Positions 1 through 12,693 of a DNA stretch of 64,000 nt are shown here, one piece after another. The notes beneath the pieces were generated by a model. It searched no databases, was not told the origin of the DNA, and saw only the letters and a program-made list of their open reading frames with translations. The stretch covers positions 151,011 through 215,010 of the forward strand of contig VCMS01000007.1 of NCBI GenBank assembly GCA_022539475.1. Reading direction: 5' to 3'. Origin of the DNA: Gracilaria domingensis. Its lineage: Eukaryota; Rhodophyta; Florideophyceae; Gracilariales; Gracilariaceae. Position numbers and translations under genes: made by a program. The stretch's first letter is position 1; each line of letters begins with the position of its first letter.

Positions 1-353
1 GGTCTGTTGCCGCTTGTGGCACGACCCCGCCCTCGGGTTTGCCCCTTTCTCTTCTATTTCCTTTCCCCCTTTTCCCATCTTTTTCCCTATCTTTTCCCTC
101 TTTTTCGGGGCACAGCGTTGACCTGGGTTCCTCCCCTTCCGCCTCCGATCAGAGATGTCCGACTCTCGGACGTTTGCTTACGGATTCCTGCTTGGCGATT
201 CCCGCCGTCACCTCCGTGGTATTTCCGAAGTACGGGCGGATTTACACCCGCGCTATCCGTATACGGAGGGCTCTTCTGCTGAGTCTACCTCCCAAGGGAG
301 CAAGAATTCGAGCACGTTGAGTGTCATTTCTCCCAAGTGGGATTTGCACTACA
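1..353 (+). repeat. G1 5' LTR (3' part only)
   Basis: The segment is colinear with 11339-11691. The LTR ends in GCACTACA at 353, where the two copies stop matching. The upstream part of this LTR lies outside the window. Confidence 0.92.
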
Positions 354-473
354 AGTGGTCTCCCGACCTAGAACGGATTCGTTCTTGAATTGATTCCGAT
401 TTGGAAGTGTTTCCTATTGGAAGTCTTGAAGGTTTGGTTGTTTTGAACACTGGTTTTCAGTTGTCTTGTTATA

Positions 474-2621
474 TTGTCCCCGCTCTTGGGAGTATCGAGA
501 TCGATTATATCGTTTCCGATGCCTACAGGTGATCAGGTATCCCGATATGGCACCAATCGCAGCGTGGGAGGTTCATCTGCAGTACTGCCTGCTCCGCCGC
601 GATCCCGGCTGTCCGTCCCGGAAGACTTGAACCGTGCTGAACCGACTCCAGTGACCCGAAGAGCACCCTCGGTTGCGTCTGCGCCTTGGGTGATCGCTGC
701 TACAGCGAAAGCTTCACCTGTTGTAGAAACGCCGTCTGCAGCTCAGCCAACTGGCACTGGCTCACCCGAATTTAACCTCTTGGAAGCGCAACTCAGAGTG
801 AGTCAACTCGCTCAGAGTTTCCTCTTCGAGGATGTCCATTCCCTTCGTAGGAAGGTGGATGAGGCCCAGCTTAGGGACTTCTCAGAAGATATACGTCTTC
901 TGCGACGTGACTTGAATTCCATTCTGGAAAATCTGGGTTCCCCAGCAACGTTTGTCGAAACGTACCGATCCTTCATGTAGGAATGTCGTGAAGAAGTGAA
1001 CCGTTTCCGTCTCCGGTTGAACTCCCTTGAGGAAATCATCCGTATGGATACCACGGCTAACGCGAAGGATGAAGAAGATGAAGGCTCGAAGCATTCGACA
1101 CACCGTTCGTCGGTTAAGGGACACAGAAGGTCCAAGAAGAAAGTCCGTTACAATTCGGATTCGTCGAGTACCGACTCAAGCATTGGCTCTGTGAAGTCGT
1201 CGTCCGACTCGTCTGACAGCGAGGATGATGGTCGTCGACACCGCACGCGGTCACGTGCTACAAAGTCGAGAGCGACGCAAGCCACTCAAGGGGCTATTCG
1301 CACCCGTGAGAAGGGTAGGCGCCATATTGGCTTAAAAGAGTTGAAACAAACGAATCCTTTATACAGGAAGCTGCTTTCCTATCGGTATTACCAATTGCAC
1401 GATTCGTCGTCTGACCGCGGTTCGCGAAGCACCGGCAAGGTGAAAGACTACATCAAGCGATTATACATCGTCATGCAAACGTAATTCGATGGCGAAGACC
1501 CAATCATGGAGTTAGATTTTCTCGCCCGGTTCGTTCGGGAAGCCGATATACTCGGAATGAGTGAAGCTCAAGCGTATCTCGCTTTACCGTACTTCTTATC
1601 CGGCATGGCGGAGGATCTATTGAATTCTGTTCGATTTTCCCCGAGAGCCTCCGAAGGTGGAGTTACTTGTTGGCCAGAAGCGATACAATACCTTCTCAGG
1701 TCGTACGCAACTGCCAATGCGATCCAAAACGCGATCCTCGCTCTCCGAGATACCAAGCAGAAGCCTGGTGAAACCGAAACGGTATATTCAACTCGTTTGA
1801 ATAAAGCGTTTCATCGCTGTGGAAATGTGTACTCTGCTCAAGAGAGATGCACGATGTTCGTGGATGGACTTGACCCCGCGATACGGGCTTCGGTGGCTCG
1901 TCACCGTGAAGAAAAGCGTCGAATCACTTAGCTGGAGCTCGTCCAGTATGCCCAGGCAGAGGGTGACACGCTTCGTGCGCGACAAGAACCGAGGCGCCGG
2001 TCTAAGGCGTTGTTCGCCGAAGTGTCAGTTCCATCTTCATCCATGCTGAATGGAAACTACGTGAAGCCGGATATAGATCATGTGCACTTTGTGGGAAGCA
2101 ATCTGGATTCATTCGGAACGTCAGAGTTACCGTCATCATCGGTTGATACCCCTGAGGGTGACCCTGCTCTATATGCAGGAAGAGTTCGCGTCCCCGCGGC
2201 ACCTCTTGCTCATGCGTCCAACGGTTCTCGTTTCTTCCGCCCCGGTTGGGTAGGCACCGCTCTACAGCGTCGTGACGATGGTTATCGGTTACCCGAGAAG
2301 TCGACATCGACCATCTGTCATTTCTGTTACCGACACGGTCACATATCACCTGCGTGTATGTTGCCCGCTCGGGAGATGTTGAGTATCCTCGTGCAGTACG
2401 AGTCGCTCACGCCAGCTGAGAAATCTCGTGTTCCGAGTGCCTCATATGAAGCCATGAAGGCCTTTCTAGGCGCCCCTGATACAGGGAAAGACGAGAAGAC
2501 CGAAGAAGCTCGGAACCCTGAGGAACAGGTTCAGGCGCGCGCACCCGCACGAGAGGGTCTACCTGGACCCAGGAACGGAGATAATTTGCGGAATCCGGCG
2601 ACTTCCGTTTCGAAAAACTAA
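474..2621 (+). pseudogene. G1 gag region (broken)
   Basis: This is the capsid/nucleocapsid region of G1. The first part is Ser/Thr/Arg-rich. The middle holds a retrotransposon-gag-like helical stretch (LPYFLSGMAEDLL...FVDGLDPAIRAS). Near 2315-2360 there is a CCHC zinc knuckle reading CHFCYRHGHISPAC. The knuckle and the position ahead of the protease identify the region. It is a fossil with several breaks. Confidence 0.75.
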
Positions 2622-2764
2622 GTTTTGAGAGTCTCCCCTACGGGAGGGGCGTCTTCTGAGCCGAAGTTGAAGACGCCCGAAGCGCCAAAGCTCCCCGTCG
2701 CTCCCCAGTTCGAATCCTGACAAGGAGACAGGCTGCAAACGCAGACTCTAAACAGCTCGCTGTT

Positions 2765-5551
2765 TTGCGTCGTCCATGGATACGTTCGCGTAATCTCCGT
2801 ATCCCGGATAGAGTCTTGGTTATGGCCAAGAGGAATTATAAGGTTTACGCCGACCTCGGCCTTTCCAACCAGTTCATGGTTCGACAACTGTCTGTCCTGG
2901 ACACAGGTGTCGCCCCTAACTTAATCAATTCGGCGATTGTACCCCCGGCACTTCGGGCTCTCGTTCGTTCCGGTCCTTCTCTGGATATTTCGGATGCGAA
3001 CAATAACCCGTTGAAAACGGTTGGTTACATTCCCCTCGTCGTGAGGTTAGGCGGTTACGTCGTTCAGCTCGACTTCATTGTATGCGACTCACTCGCAGTA
3101 CCGGTTATCCTCGGTTGTGATTTCTGAGAACGCTTTGTCGAAGCGATACGCGCTCGAGCGAAAACCGTTGAAATGGTGGATGGCTCTACTTTCCCGATTG
3201 TTCGGAAATTGCTCAAGCCGGCAACCCAGAAGCAGGTACCAATACCTGCCGCTCAGGAAATAATGAACATGGATCCCGTTTCGACGAAGCTTCGCGTTGC
3301 GAAATCGCTTGCAATTCCACCGGAATCCCAGTGCTGGGTCTCGTCTGTATCCAAACCACACGGAGTGCACGTGGTCCAACCTTCGGAGTGGTTGTACAAC
3401 CAACGTCAAATTGCAGTTGCCAACGGTGTCGTTTCTATCGAACCCGATGCCCCTGTTAAGGTACTTGTCGCCAACTTTGGCAAAACCACACACTGGTTAT
3501 TCAAAAACCAGGTACTGGGCTCATTTCTACCTCACCCTAAGGCTCTCATGCCGACACGAATTCCGATATCGGATGTTCTCGGCGTCCTAGACCCTAAGGA
3601 GGGGGAGGAGCTATCCGGAAGTTCGGAAGAAGTCGATACTGCGACGGCAAGCAATGACGATGATTAGGGTCTCGAACGTCCGTTAACTACGGGTAAGAAG
3701 GCGCTACCGCCGGGATGCGAGCAGACAGATCCTCTCGAGGAGTTGGATAAATTGGACTTGAGCCATGTCCCCGGAACTCATCGGGAGAAACTGCGGGATA
3801 TGCTCAGGGAGTTTACTCCCATGTGGGATGGTTCCCTTGGCACCATAGGGGTCACGGAACACCGTATTGATCTTCTACCAGGCACACGGCTTATTTCACA
3901 ACATCCATATCGGGCAGGCCCGACCGCTCGAGAAGAAGAGAAATCTCAAGTTGAGAAAATGTTGCGAGCAGGTGTCATTGAGCCCGCCCAGTCTTCATGG
4001 GCGTCACCAGTCGTATTGGTTCCGAAACCGGATGGTTCGTGGCGATTCTGTATCGACAACAGACCACTGAACGCAGTGACCGTCAAAGACGTTCATCCGA
4101 TTCCGCGGATGGACGAGTACATTGACTCTCTTGGGAGTGCCTCAGTGTTCACCGCCCTTGACGCCAATTGGGGATACTGGAAAGTTCCAATACGGAGGGA
4201 AGACCGGGATAAAACGGCTTTCGTCTGTCATCAGCAACTTTTCCGGTTTAATCGGATGCCTTTTGGTCTAACGAATGCGCCGGCAACTTTTCAGCGTACG
4301 ATCGACATTTTCTTAGCGAGATTCAAGTGGCGTACTTGCCTGGTGTATTTGGACGACATAATTGTCTTCTCCAATAGTCTGGATTAGCATCTATCCCATG
4401 TGCGGGAGGTATTGCGCGTATTGCGAGACGCGGGTATAACGCTTAAACTCAAGACGTGTGAGTTCTTTACCGACTCGGTGAAATACTTGGGACACATCAT
4501 CCGTCCTGGGATGCTCTCAGTCGATGAGGTAAAGGTGAAATCGCTGAAGGAAGCGCGTCATCCGACAACTCAAACGGAGCTCCGATCATTTCTCGGGTTA
4601 TGCAACGTTTACCGTCGGTTCGTTCCGAAATTCGCAGATGTTGCGGCACCTCTCAACGCTCTCCTCAGAAAAGAACAACCAGTCAAACTGGAACCCTTTG
4701 GCGACGCGGAAGCGTCTGCCTTTTCGTCTCTTGTAGACGCTGTTACGTCTCCGCCTGTACTGGCTTTACCCAAACCGGATTTACCATTTGAGGTTGACAC
4801 TGATTCCAGTAATAACCAGGTCGGTTGTGCACTGTTTCAAACCTTGGAAGATGGCGAGCGACATCCAATTGGATATTGGTCTCGTTCCTAGAACGTGCAC
4901 GAGCGTAATTACTAGGTCTCTGAGAAAGAGTGTCTTGCCGTTGTTTGGGCATTATTAAGGTTGAGACCCTATCTCATGGGAACCCACTTCGTGGTACATA
5001 CAGACCATTCGTCACTCCTTTGGCTTATGGAGATAACCGAACCTTCGGGCCGCCTCATGCGCGGGCGCCTCCGACTCTCGGAATTCGATTTCGATGTACG
5101 CTACAAGAAGGGCACCCTGAACACTCAGGCCGATGCGCTCTCCCGACTCGGGACATCTGGTGAATCACAGCCGGTCGATGACCTCGACATATCCTGTTTC
5201 ACGGTGGAAGACCTCGTGGATGGAGCCGAGCACATTACGGATGACGTATCCGACTACATCCTCGCCGCAGAAACGGCTGAACCACCGTCTGGTTCATTTG
5301 TACCCATTACTCCAGAAGAGTTAATCCGTGAACAACAAGTGGATGCCTTCTGTACGCAGATTCGTGGTCGACTCAATGGAGGATTCGAGATAGCCTTTTT
5401 GATTAACGACAGGGGATTCCTTGTCAGAATGGTTGAATCTAACCCACAAATTGTGGTTTCCCACTCTTTACAACAACGGGTGTTGCATCTCTCACACTAC
5501 GTCAAAGTAGGCCCACACCCTGGGGGCAGGAAACTCTATCTGACTCTCTGA
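2765..5551 (+). pseudogene. G1 protease, reverse transcriptase and RNase H region (broken)
   Basis: The region starts with an aspartic protease motif (SVLDTGVAPNLINSA). The reverse transcriptase follows, with FCIDNRPLNAVTVKD, FGLTNAPATFQR and the catalytic YLDDIIVFS. RNase H and the connection follow (FEVDTDSS, HFVVHTDHSSLLW, TQADALSRL), then the start of the integrase zinc-binding part. The order protease-RT-RH is typical of Ty3/gypsy. The region is broken in several places. Confidence 0.9.
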
Positions 5552-5572
5552 AGAGATTTCTGTTGGCCAGCG

Positions 5573-7216
5573 ATGGCGTTCGACTGCTATGCAGTGCGCC
5601 GTTTGTGTACGGAATGCGCGCGAAATAACGTCAGACTTCGACGGTATTGTAAGAAGTTGTCGCTGTTTCCATCTCGTGCTCCCTTGGACTTCATCGCTAT
5701 CGATATCCTTGGTGAATTGATCAAGACTGCTCGCGGTAACCGCTTTCTCCTGGTTATCACGGACAGGTTTTCAAAGCTGGTACGGACAGTTCCGTTAAAG
5801 CGTATCACCGCTCGCGTGGTCGCGGAAGCGTTCGTCACGCATTGGGTCTTTTCATACGGGCCACCCGTTCATCTGTTATCAGATAATGGACCGCAATTCA
5901 CTGCGAAGTTCTTTCAGGACGTCTGCAGAATCTTAGATATCAAGAACTTGTTCACGACAACTTATCATCCCCAGAGTAATGGGCAGGTTGAAAGGTTTAA
6001 CTGAACAATGCTGAACGGATTCCGATCCTATGTAGCGGATCACTTCAAGAACTGGGACCTTTACACCAACGCGATTACTTACGCGTACAACACAGAGGTT
6101 CATCGGGTTACCTCGTTATCACCATTCGAGTTGGTTTTATCGAGAAGACCGCCGCCGGTTGCAATCGAAGCTGAACCGACGCTGTCGACGTACCCGTCGC
6201 CGGGGAAGTACAGGGATGCCTGGAAATCTTGGTTAACGAAGATGGTACCGGCTGCCCGGAAGGCCATGGATAAGGCGCAGCTTGCCTACAAGCGTAAGTT
6301 CGATAAGCGAATTCGACGTCCGCTACCTACAATCCGGAAGGATGACTACGTGTTCGTACGCAAAGAACAATATAATCCTGAAAAGAAACGGCGTTATAAG
6401 CTGTCTCCGATTATGGATGGTCCATATCGAGTTGTTGAAATCGCTCCGGACACTGTCGTACTCGACATTGACAACCAGTACGAACGGATGTCCCGCGACC
6501 GCGTTACGCTCGCGCCTAATCCAACCGTGGAGTCGTCTACTAGCCCTACCGCTTCTGGTGATCCTACACAGGAGGGCCTTGCTTCTACGGACGTTGCACC
6601 ACAGCGCCCTGCTGTTCTTCCGCGCCTGGATCGAGGTTTAACTGTTCTAACTTTGGAAGGTTACTCTCAAATACGAGATAATACCACTGATACTCGAGAA
6701 GTTTTGAGGGACTCTACTCGAACTAACCCACCCACCCATATCCTGACGGAACCCGTGGCTCCGCCTAAAGAGGGGGAGGGTGATGCTGATCAGATCGCTG
6801 ACGATGTTCCGGCGTCGCATGGTTCTCCAAGGAATGGAACGGAAGCCACGTTGGCTGATAATGGTGTTGCTCCGGGCGGAGATACCAGAACTGGTGATAC
6901 TACCGACCCTCCGGCCGAAGACCGTTCGCCAATGACGGAACCTCCTGAACAGGATACGACTGCAGCGATAAGTTCGCCTGAAGACAGTGCTGTCGACACC
7001 GGACAACTGGCTAACAATCCAGGTAGGCCGAAGCCGGCACCGTCTCGACAGGACTCCTCGCGCGCGTCGCGCATCGCTAACGCCGCTTCCTCGGAAGACC
7101 AAGCTGTTAAAGAAGTTTCCGCTGATCCGGAGTCGCCGTCGAACGCGGAAGATAGTGAGAACTTTGAAGACATCGAATCTGATCCAGCATGGATGGCTCT
7201 TTGGATTCCAGAGTAA
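5573..7216 (+). pseudogene. G1 integrase with long acidic/Ser-Thr-rich C-terminal extension
   Basis: The integrase core shows DFIAIDILGEL, LSDNGPQFTAKFF and YHPQSNGQVERFN, the D,D,E pattern of rve integrases. It is followed by a GPY/F-like module (LSPIMDGPYRVVEI). About 220 residues of Ser/Thr/Pro/Asp-rich sequence then run to 7216. The chromodomain that usually closes such proteins is not here but about 1 kb further on. The region is broken at least once. Confidence 0.88.
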
Positions 7217-8165
7217 CATGAAAACCATGGATGATGATTACTCCTTGGGCACTTTGCGTCTTACGCATTTGAAGTGATCCACGTCGTGGAGATAACGTTG
7301 GCACGGTGCGCCTGTCTGATATGCACCACAGGTGCGCCGCCGTACTGTCCGGCTGTGCTATAGTAACGCGCGCTGCGCACATGCACGGTTTTGACGTGGA
7401 CTCTCTGCATGGAGATTTTATGTCGCGTTCACGAACGAACGGCCAATACCGGCGCTGTGCAGTGTGCGGCACTCTGAAAAATCTCAATATTTTGAGTTGT
7501 CAACCGCTCACGGTGTCCTCGCGTGGCACGCGCATCGCCTGCAACGGCGCGCGCAATTTAATTGACATTTTTTTGGCTTGCCACGGCGTGTGGACTGCTG
7601 CGCAAACGGATGGCATGGCACATGGACACTTGGCACTTTCGCCCGCCCAATCGGGAACGCTTGCACAAGCACATGTGGCGGAGTGCACGGCCAATGATAT
7701 TGCGTTGCACTTCGTGTGCATGGACAACCGCCGTGACAATCCAACGGCTCACGTGACGTTTTGCTGCACCAATAGCGTTCAAGTGCACCATCCCCATGGC
7801 CGGGTAAACCGCCTCCATGCGTAATGGGTGTCCCTGAAATGGGTAAGCTCCAAGAACGGTCAACCTCGTGAAGCCGAGTGTACCGCTTTATCGTCGTTCT
7901 CACCGTTCGTCGGTTTGTGGGGCGTTGTTCACCAACAGAACACCGTTGAACTCAGGAGGTTGATGACTGTTCGTTGCAATTCGTTATACGAAATTTGGGA
8001 ATACCCAAGTAGAGCTACTGTACCGCCGTCAGGACGGATGTTCGCGAAGATCGCGTGTCCGACAAAGCGCTAAGCCGTTGCGGAAGCCTCCACTGCGGAG
8101 TCGTTCTACGCTCTGGAAGTGAGTCGCTCAACGTCTTGAGGTGTTCTCAGCTACTGCGTTGAGCC
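7217..8165. other. G1 segment between integrase and chromodomain, with a strong hairpin
   Basis: No known domain is visible. A hairpin with 11-bp perfect arms (GGTGCGCCTGT at 7305-7315 and its complement at 7328-7338, 12-nt loop) lies just after the end of the integrase frame. An open frame of about 170 codons covers 7306-7824, but it lacks an ATG start and resembles nothing I know; its meaning is unclear. Confidence 0.5.
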
Positions 8166-8399
8166 ATGGTTAATCCGGAAGTGGATGTTCACTCGCAAGA
8201 GTACGTCGTGGATCGAATGGTGCGGCATGTCGCAGGTCCCGATGGGAGGTTTTGTTACCAAATCCGCTGGTACGGATACCCTCCAGATGAGGACACATAC
8301 GAGCCGATAGAGCATTTACCTCGCTCTAAGGTGATCGCCTATCACCGGCGTTCTCGTACGACTCCTCCCTCATACCTGGACTGTGCCCAGGTGGGATAA
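8166..8399 (+). pseudogene. G1 chromodomain
   Basis: About 77 residues contain a recognisable chromodomain: EYVVDRMVRH, then FCYQIRWYGYPPDED and TYEPIEHL. The three aromatic cage positions are Tyr (YVVD), Trp (RWYGY) and Tyr (DTYEP). In chromoviruses this module binds modified histone tails and steers integration. Here it sits about 950 bp downstream of the integrase frame instead of being fused to it. Confidence 0.8.
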
Positions 8400-8939
8400 C
8401 TCGCGACCGAGCACGTGCGTTCACATTGGTATCCGCGCTGCGGAGGGATCGAGTTGGGGTTGTTGTTACTCGTTGTTTCGAGAGAATCTTGGAGGATGAA
8501 CAAGAAGCAAATTCCGAATTATCGGAGAAACCGAATTAACGGTAATGAAGTAACAGAAGTTCATGAAGTATGAAGTACACGGAATCGTGAAGTAAGAAGT
8601 AAGAAGAATCGATGACGATGGTTTCAGGAAGTTGAAGAGGAAGAAAGAAGATCTATCACTGCAATTTAGTTTTATCACAAGTCTGGTTCTATGATGATAT
8701 GTACTATTTGCCTAGCTATAGGGATCACGAGAGGTCGTTGCTCCCATCGTGGGGTTCTTACATCCCCGTCGATGGGCCGGCACCTCCCGGATTGGTGGGA
8801 CCACCCTGGTTCAGGGAAAGCGAAGAGTAGCTCTGCGCAGCTAACGCCAGCATCTGGCCGATATCCGTCATCCCCGGTGGAATCGGGACGCCCATCTGGG
8901 TGAGCTGGTTTCGCAACGCAGCAGCCTGCGGATCAACCG

Positions 8940-8986
8940 CCCCAGTCGGCTTGATGTTCCAAGGTGGAACATCACGCCGACTGGGG
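8940..8986. terminator. Strong hairpin at the 3' end of the G1 antisense ORFs
   Basis: Arms CCCCAGTCGGC (8940-8950) and its complement (8976-8986) enclose a second pair, GATGTTCC/GGAACATC (8953-8960 and 8966-8973), around a 5-nt loop. About 20 of 21 positions pair. On the minus strand it begins at the end of the antisense reading frame. A role in ending or protecting an antisense transcript is inference. Confidence 0.55.
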
Positions 8987-10636
8987 TGGAGCGCTACCCC
9001 CGCTTGCTCCCGTCGTTGGGATAACCTGCAAGTTACTCACCGGCGTCGGTTGCACCCCCTCTCCAGGATTCACTGGCTCTCTATCCACCATCGGATCGTC
9101 CCCGCTGTCTCGGGCATAGTAACTGTCGGAGAACATGAACCCGACAGGGTGATCACTCCGCACGACACGAGGCACTTGCTTCAAGGCGCGTGCTTCCGCG
9201 AAGTCGGTCACGGTTCCCTCTCATGGGTTGAAGTATACGAAGTCTCCAGCCCCTGGATATCGTCTACCTGGCGACTTATCGAAGCGCGTACGCTGACCCG
9301 GTTGAACGTTCTCGGGCGGTAACTTGCTCCAATCGATATCGTCGATGACGTCGAGCAGGTACAGCAATTCATCCACGTTGGTGGAGGAACCGAAAGCGGT
9401 GTGTAAATCCACTTGTCGGATGAGCTGCCTCAACTTCGGGGGAAGGTACCAAATACGGCACTGGTCGTAGACTTCCCAGAGGGTGAACGCGGCAACGCGG
9501 GCAGCCCATTCGCACATCATTAGGGCCCAGTAACCGGACTTCGGATTCGCAATCATGCGGGAGCCAAGGTAGGCAATGCAGGGAGGACACTCCGCGAAAC
9601 AACCGCGTGGAATCTCAAGGTTGCTCCATTACGGAGGAATTTGGACGTAACGACCCGGTAGTGGGTCATTTCGTAGACGTTCGACTTCGGAATTCGTGTA
9701 AGGTACGAAGAACCGGAACCGGGATCGCCAATTCCTTTCACTTCGGACACGGTCGCTGAAGGTCTCCTCGCCAGTAGGGCGTCGCATGAAGCGGAACTCT
9801 GCTCGCAGAATCGGTCGGTTGAAGAGTAACATATCCGGATCCATCGGAGCATTCGGGTCAATCTTCGTCGGATCGAAGGCTGCGAGATTCGCTCCATAGT
9901 TGATTTCACCGTACGTTCAGTATCGGGAGAGATCGAACCCGTATTCGGGCGGTAGCATTTTTGGTGGGTTGTGAGCACGGTTCATTCGGAAGTACGAAAG
10001 ACGCGCCATACCTGCGCGAGCTTCGTCAAGCGTCTCGTACCGTCTGCCGGTTCTTTTCCTGTCGAGGAGGTGTGGTGCCACCGCCATGAGGGTTCTCCAA
10101 TCCCAGCAGGTCACCATATCTCTTGGCAAACCGCCTGGCAGTGTGTCGTCTTCCGTGTAGGAATCGATGAGGTCTTCATCCTTCACCGCTTGAGGGTCGA
10201 ATCAGGGAGCTCTGGAATACGCCCAACCGCCGTCCAGTCCCGGGTCTCGCACGAGAAGCGATTCGCGTGTGATCCATCCCGACGCGTGCGCCGTAACCGG
10301 CATAGCTCTAGAGAAGTTCCAAGCCGATACCGCGGCGACGTTCATAGCTGACGTAGCCGGCTGCTGACTTCCGTGTGGCAGCGGGGCCGTGGCGAAACGG
10401 TCGAAGTATCCTGCTGCTGCAGAGGAAGGTCTGGCACCGGAGGGAACACCAGACTGGCTGCGACCCCCTGAGGAAGGGAAAGCGCTGTCGTTAGAATTCG
10501 GACTCATCGAAGAAGCGACCTCTCGCGTTGGTTGGCCGTTCGGAATGTCGAAGTTCGCAGGAAGCATGTGTTCACTTGAGAGTGTGTCGATGTTGAGCGT
10601 TGATTTTCTTGGTATCGGGATGCCCGAGTCAGTCAT
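8972..10636 (-). pseudogene. G1 antisense ORF region, unknown product
   Basis: A run of minus-strand reading frames fills the space between the chromodomain and the 3' LTR. The first ATG is at 10636 (MTDSGIPIPRKS...), only 77 bp from the LTR edge. The N-terminal part is Ser/Pro/Ala-rich. Later parts look like folded protein, for example YDQCRIWYLPPKLRQLIRQ and RSRFRFFVPYTNSEVERL, with many aromatic and charged residues. I recognise no domain. Antisense genes in this position are known in some plant gypsy elements (gene 23 of Grande in maize), so a real antisense gene is plausible. It is broken a few times. Confidence 0.5.
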
Positions 10637-10712
10637 GCCTGAGCTTATATGTTCTCGAAAACGAGGTGGTGAAGTCGCCGACACGGTGTTCTTCGACGTA
10701 AGGACGGGGATG

Positions 10713-11691
10713 TGTAGAGCAATCGCGATTTCGCGTTTGTGACGTGTTCCGTCTCATAACACCTCGGCTTTCTGAGATGCATCAACAGCAAGGTTATGAA
10801 TTTAGGTGGCATTCTGACGATATATGGCATGGTGGCACCCGATGATGTCGATGAATTGGTAACTGGTTGTGGCAGGGGATCGCGTGTACGCGTGTATGGA
10901 TTGGCTCTGTTACAGAGAAAATTGGATTGGTTATTAGAATTTGTGGCCGCCAAGGCGGGTCTGCACAAGTGAAACACGTGTGTGGCTCTGCCGTATTTGG
11001 CACTACTTAGTTTAATTATTTAGTTTAATTTGTGGAAACTTACTTAGATGATGGTGACCTCGCCGTCACCACCACAAAGTAAACCCAACCTTGTCCGCGG
11101 CTCTGACTTGAGCGCCTGCGCGTAGTGCACAACTCCGCGAGGAGGGTCACCGCGTACGGCTTCGCTTATTTCATCCCCAGGAGATCACTCAGGTACCCTG
11201 ATCTAACACTACGTTTGTCTTCGGACTGTGTTCGCACATTTATTTGCAGGTGTATGCTACTCTGGTGTTCAGATATTGTATTGACTCTGTATAGAGGTCT
11301 GCCGTGTGGGCTCAATACACATCGTCACCATCGGCCCGGGTCTGTTGCCGCTTGTGGCACGACCCCGCCCTCGGGTTTGCCCCTTTCTCTTCTATTTCCT
11401 TTCCCCCTTTTCCCATCTTTTTCTCTATCTTTTCCCTCTTTTTCGAGGCACAGCGTTGACCTGGGTTCCTCCCCTTCCGCCTCCGATCAGAGATGTCCGA
11501 CTCTCGGACGTTTGCTTACGGATTCCTGCTTGGAGATTCCCGCCGTCACCTCCGTGGTATTTCCGAAGTACGGGCGGATTTACACCCGCGCTATCCGTAT
11601 ACGGAGGGCTCTCCTGCTGAGTTTACCTCCCAAGGGAGCAAGGATTCAAGAACTTTGAGTGTTATTTCTCCCAAGTGGTATTTGCACTACA
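10713..11691 (+). repeat. G1 3' LTR
   Basis: The LTR begins TGTAGAGCAA after a purine-rich tract (AAGGACGGGGATG) and ends GCACTACA at 11691. The start is supported by a related solo LTR at 39327-40180, which also begins TGTAGAGCAA and ends GGGATTGCACCACA. The two share landmarks in the same order, including a hairpin near the middle (GGTGAC/GTCACC near 11054). The length is about 979 bp. A target duplication cannot be tested because the 5' end is outside the window. Confidence 0.8.
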
Positions 11692-12285
11692 TCTGGCGGA
11701 AGAATATGTCTTGAGGACGGGCCTGGAGTGACCATTGAAGGGGTTTTTTGCTTGCGCATTTTGCGCTGAAATGTTATGGCATCGGACTTGAGTACATGGT
11801 GCGTGTGGTAAACTAAAGGACAGAATGCAGGACGATCTTGATAGACATTGGGCTCAGTGCCAAAGACGGGGTCGTCGCTGAACAGTTCTGCAAAGAGAGC
11901 TAAAATCTGTTCTTTTGTTATGACAGACTAATTGTTGTTGTTGGTCGCCCCAGCTCAATCGATAATATCGGTCCGTTCAACATCGAGAGATGATGGGTTG
12001 GTCTAGACCTGAGGGGGTGATGTCGTGCTGTGCCTTCCGTGAGATAAATTGACCTTGCGAATTTGCATGTCTAGTGTGGACACCTCTACGGTGGCAGTAG
12101 CTCACGTTAGCATACGTTAGAGAAGTACGTCGGATGACGCAAGTATTAATGCGCTTCGGTGTTTGCCGTGCGGTATAAAGGCGTCCGAATGGACCCAACG
12201 CCCCTTGAACGACGGGCAGGCGTTTGGTCGAAGCTTACTGCGTCTCCCTCCTTCGTTCTGCTTCACACTCTTTAATTTGCTAACG
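11692..12285. other. Spacer between G1 and the G2 nest
   Basis: No gene, repeat or RNA was recognised. A TATA-like GGTATAAAGG occurs near 12171, with no convincing reading frame after it. Confidence 0.5.
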
Positions 12286-12290
12286 AAAAG

Positions 12291-12693
12291 TGTTGACGAT
12301 TTTGAAGCAACGCTCTTTCGTCATCGTGCATACAGCGCGCTGTATTACGTGCGCTGCTGCCTGGCACGCGTCTAGCGATAGATGTATCAGTTGTGTTCCG
12401 TGCACTGGGAGTAGAAGTCTGTGGTGTACGTCATTCTGCTCTGAGGAATCAAGAAAACTCGTAATCAGTTTCAACTTGTTCTTGCCAAGTCAGCAAAACA
12501 CTGGCTTGGCAAGGGGGCGCTGTAAAAGCCTCCTAGCTTCTGGATGGCAACCTTGACTGGGGGGAATGCTCCAAGGCAAGGTGTGCCCGTTTTGTGCGCT
12601 CCTGTCTCTCTGCAAGACCCGACGCGCGGTAGCTCCAGCTCCACCTGCAGCCGATTGCTTCAGGCCTGTGCGTAGCAGTAACACTAATCAACA
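12291..12693 (+). repeat. G2a 5' LTR
   Basis: This is a 403-bp LTR, TGTTGACG...AATCAACA. A TATA-like TGTAAAAGCCTCC lies near 12525. It is followed by AAGCGCTTTG instead of a TGG-type primer site. Confidence 0.92.

Larger units (their letters stand above)
1..11691 (+). mobile_element. G1: long Ty3/gypsy chromovirus-like LTR retrotransposon, 5' end cut by window
   Basis: Positions 1-353 match 11339-11691 with no length change and about 11 differences, so these are the two LTR ends, about 97% identical. Between them lie gag, protease, reverse transcriptase, RNase H, integrase and a chromodomain in the Ty3/gypsy order, all on the plus strand. Antisense ORFs occupy the 3' part. The element is over 11 kb, long for a chromovirus. 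Its coding part is broken roughly ten times. The LTR identity suggests moderate to recent age. Confidence 0.93.

Noticed and set aside
2690-2730. tRNA-like B box (CAGTTCGAATCC)
   Set aside because: There is no A box or cloverleaf around it, and it lies within G1 coding sequence.
7306-7824. 172-codon ORF in G1 as an envelope or extra gene
   Set aside because: There is no ATG start, no signal peptide, no membrane segment and no recognisable domain.
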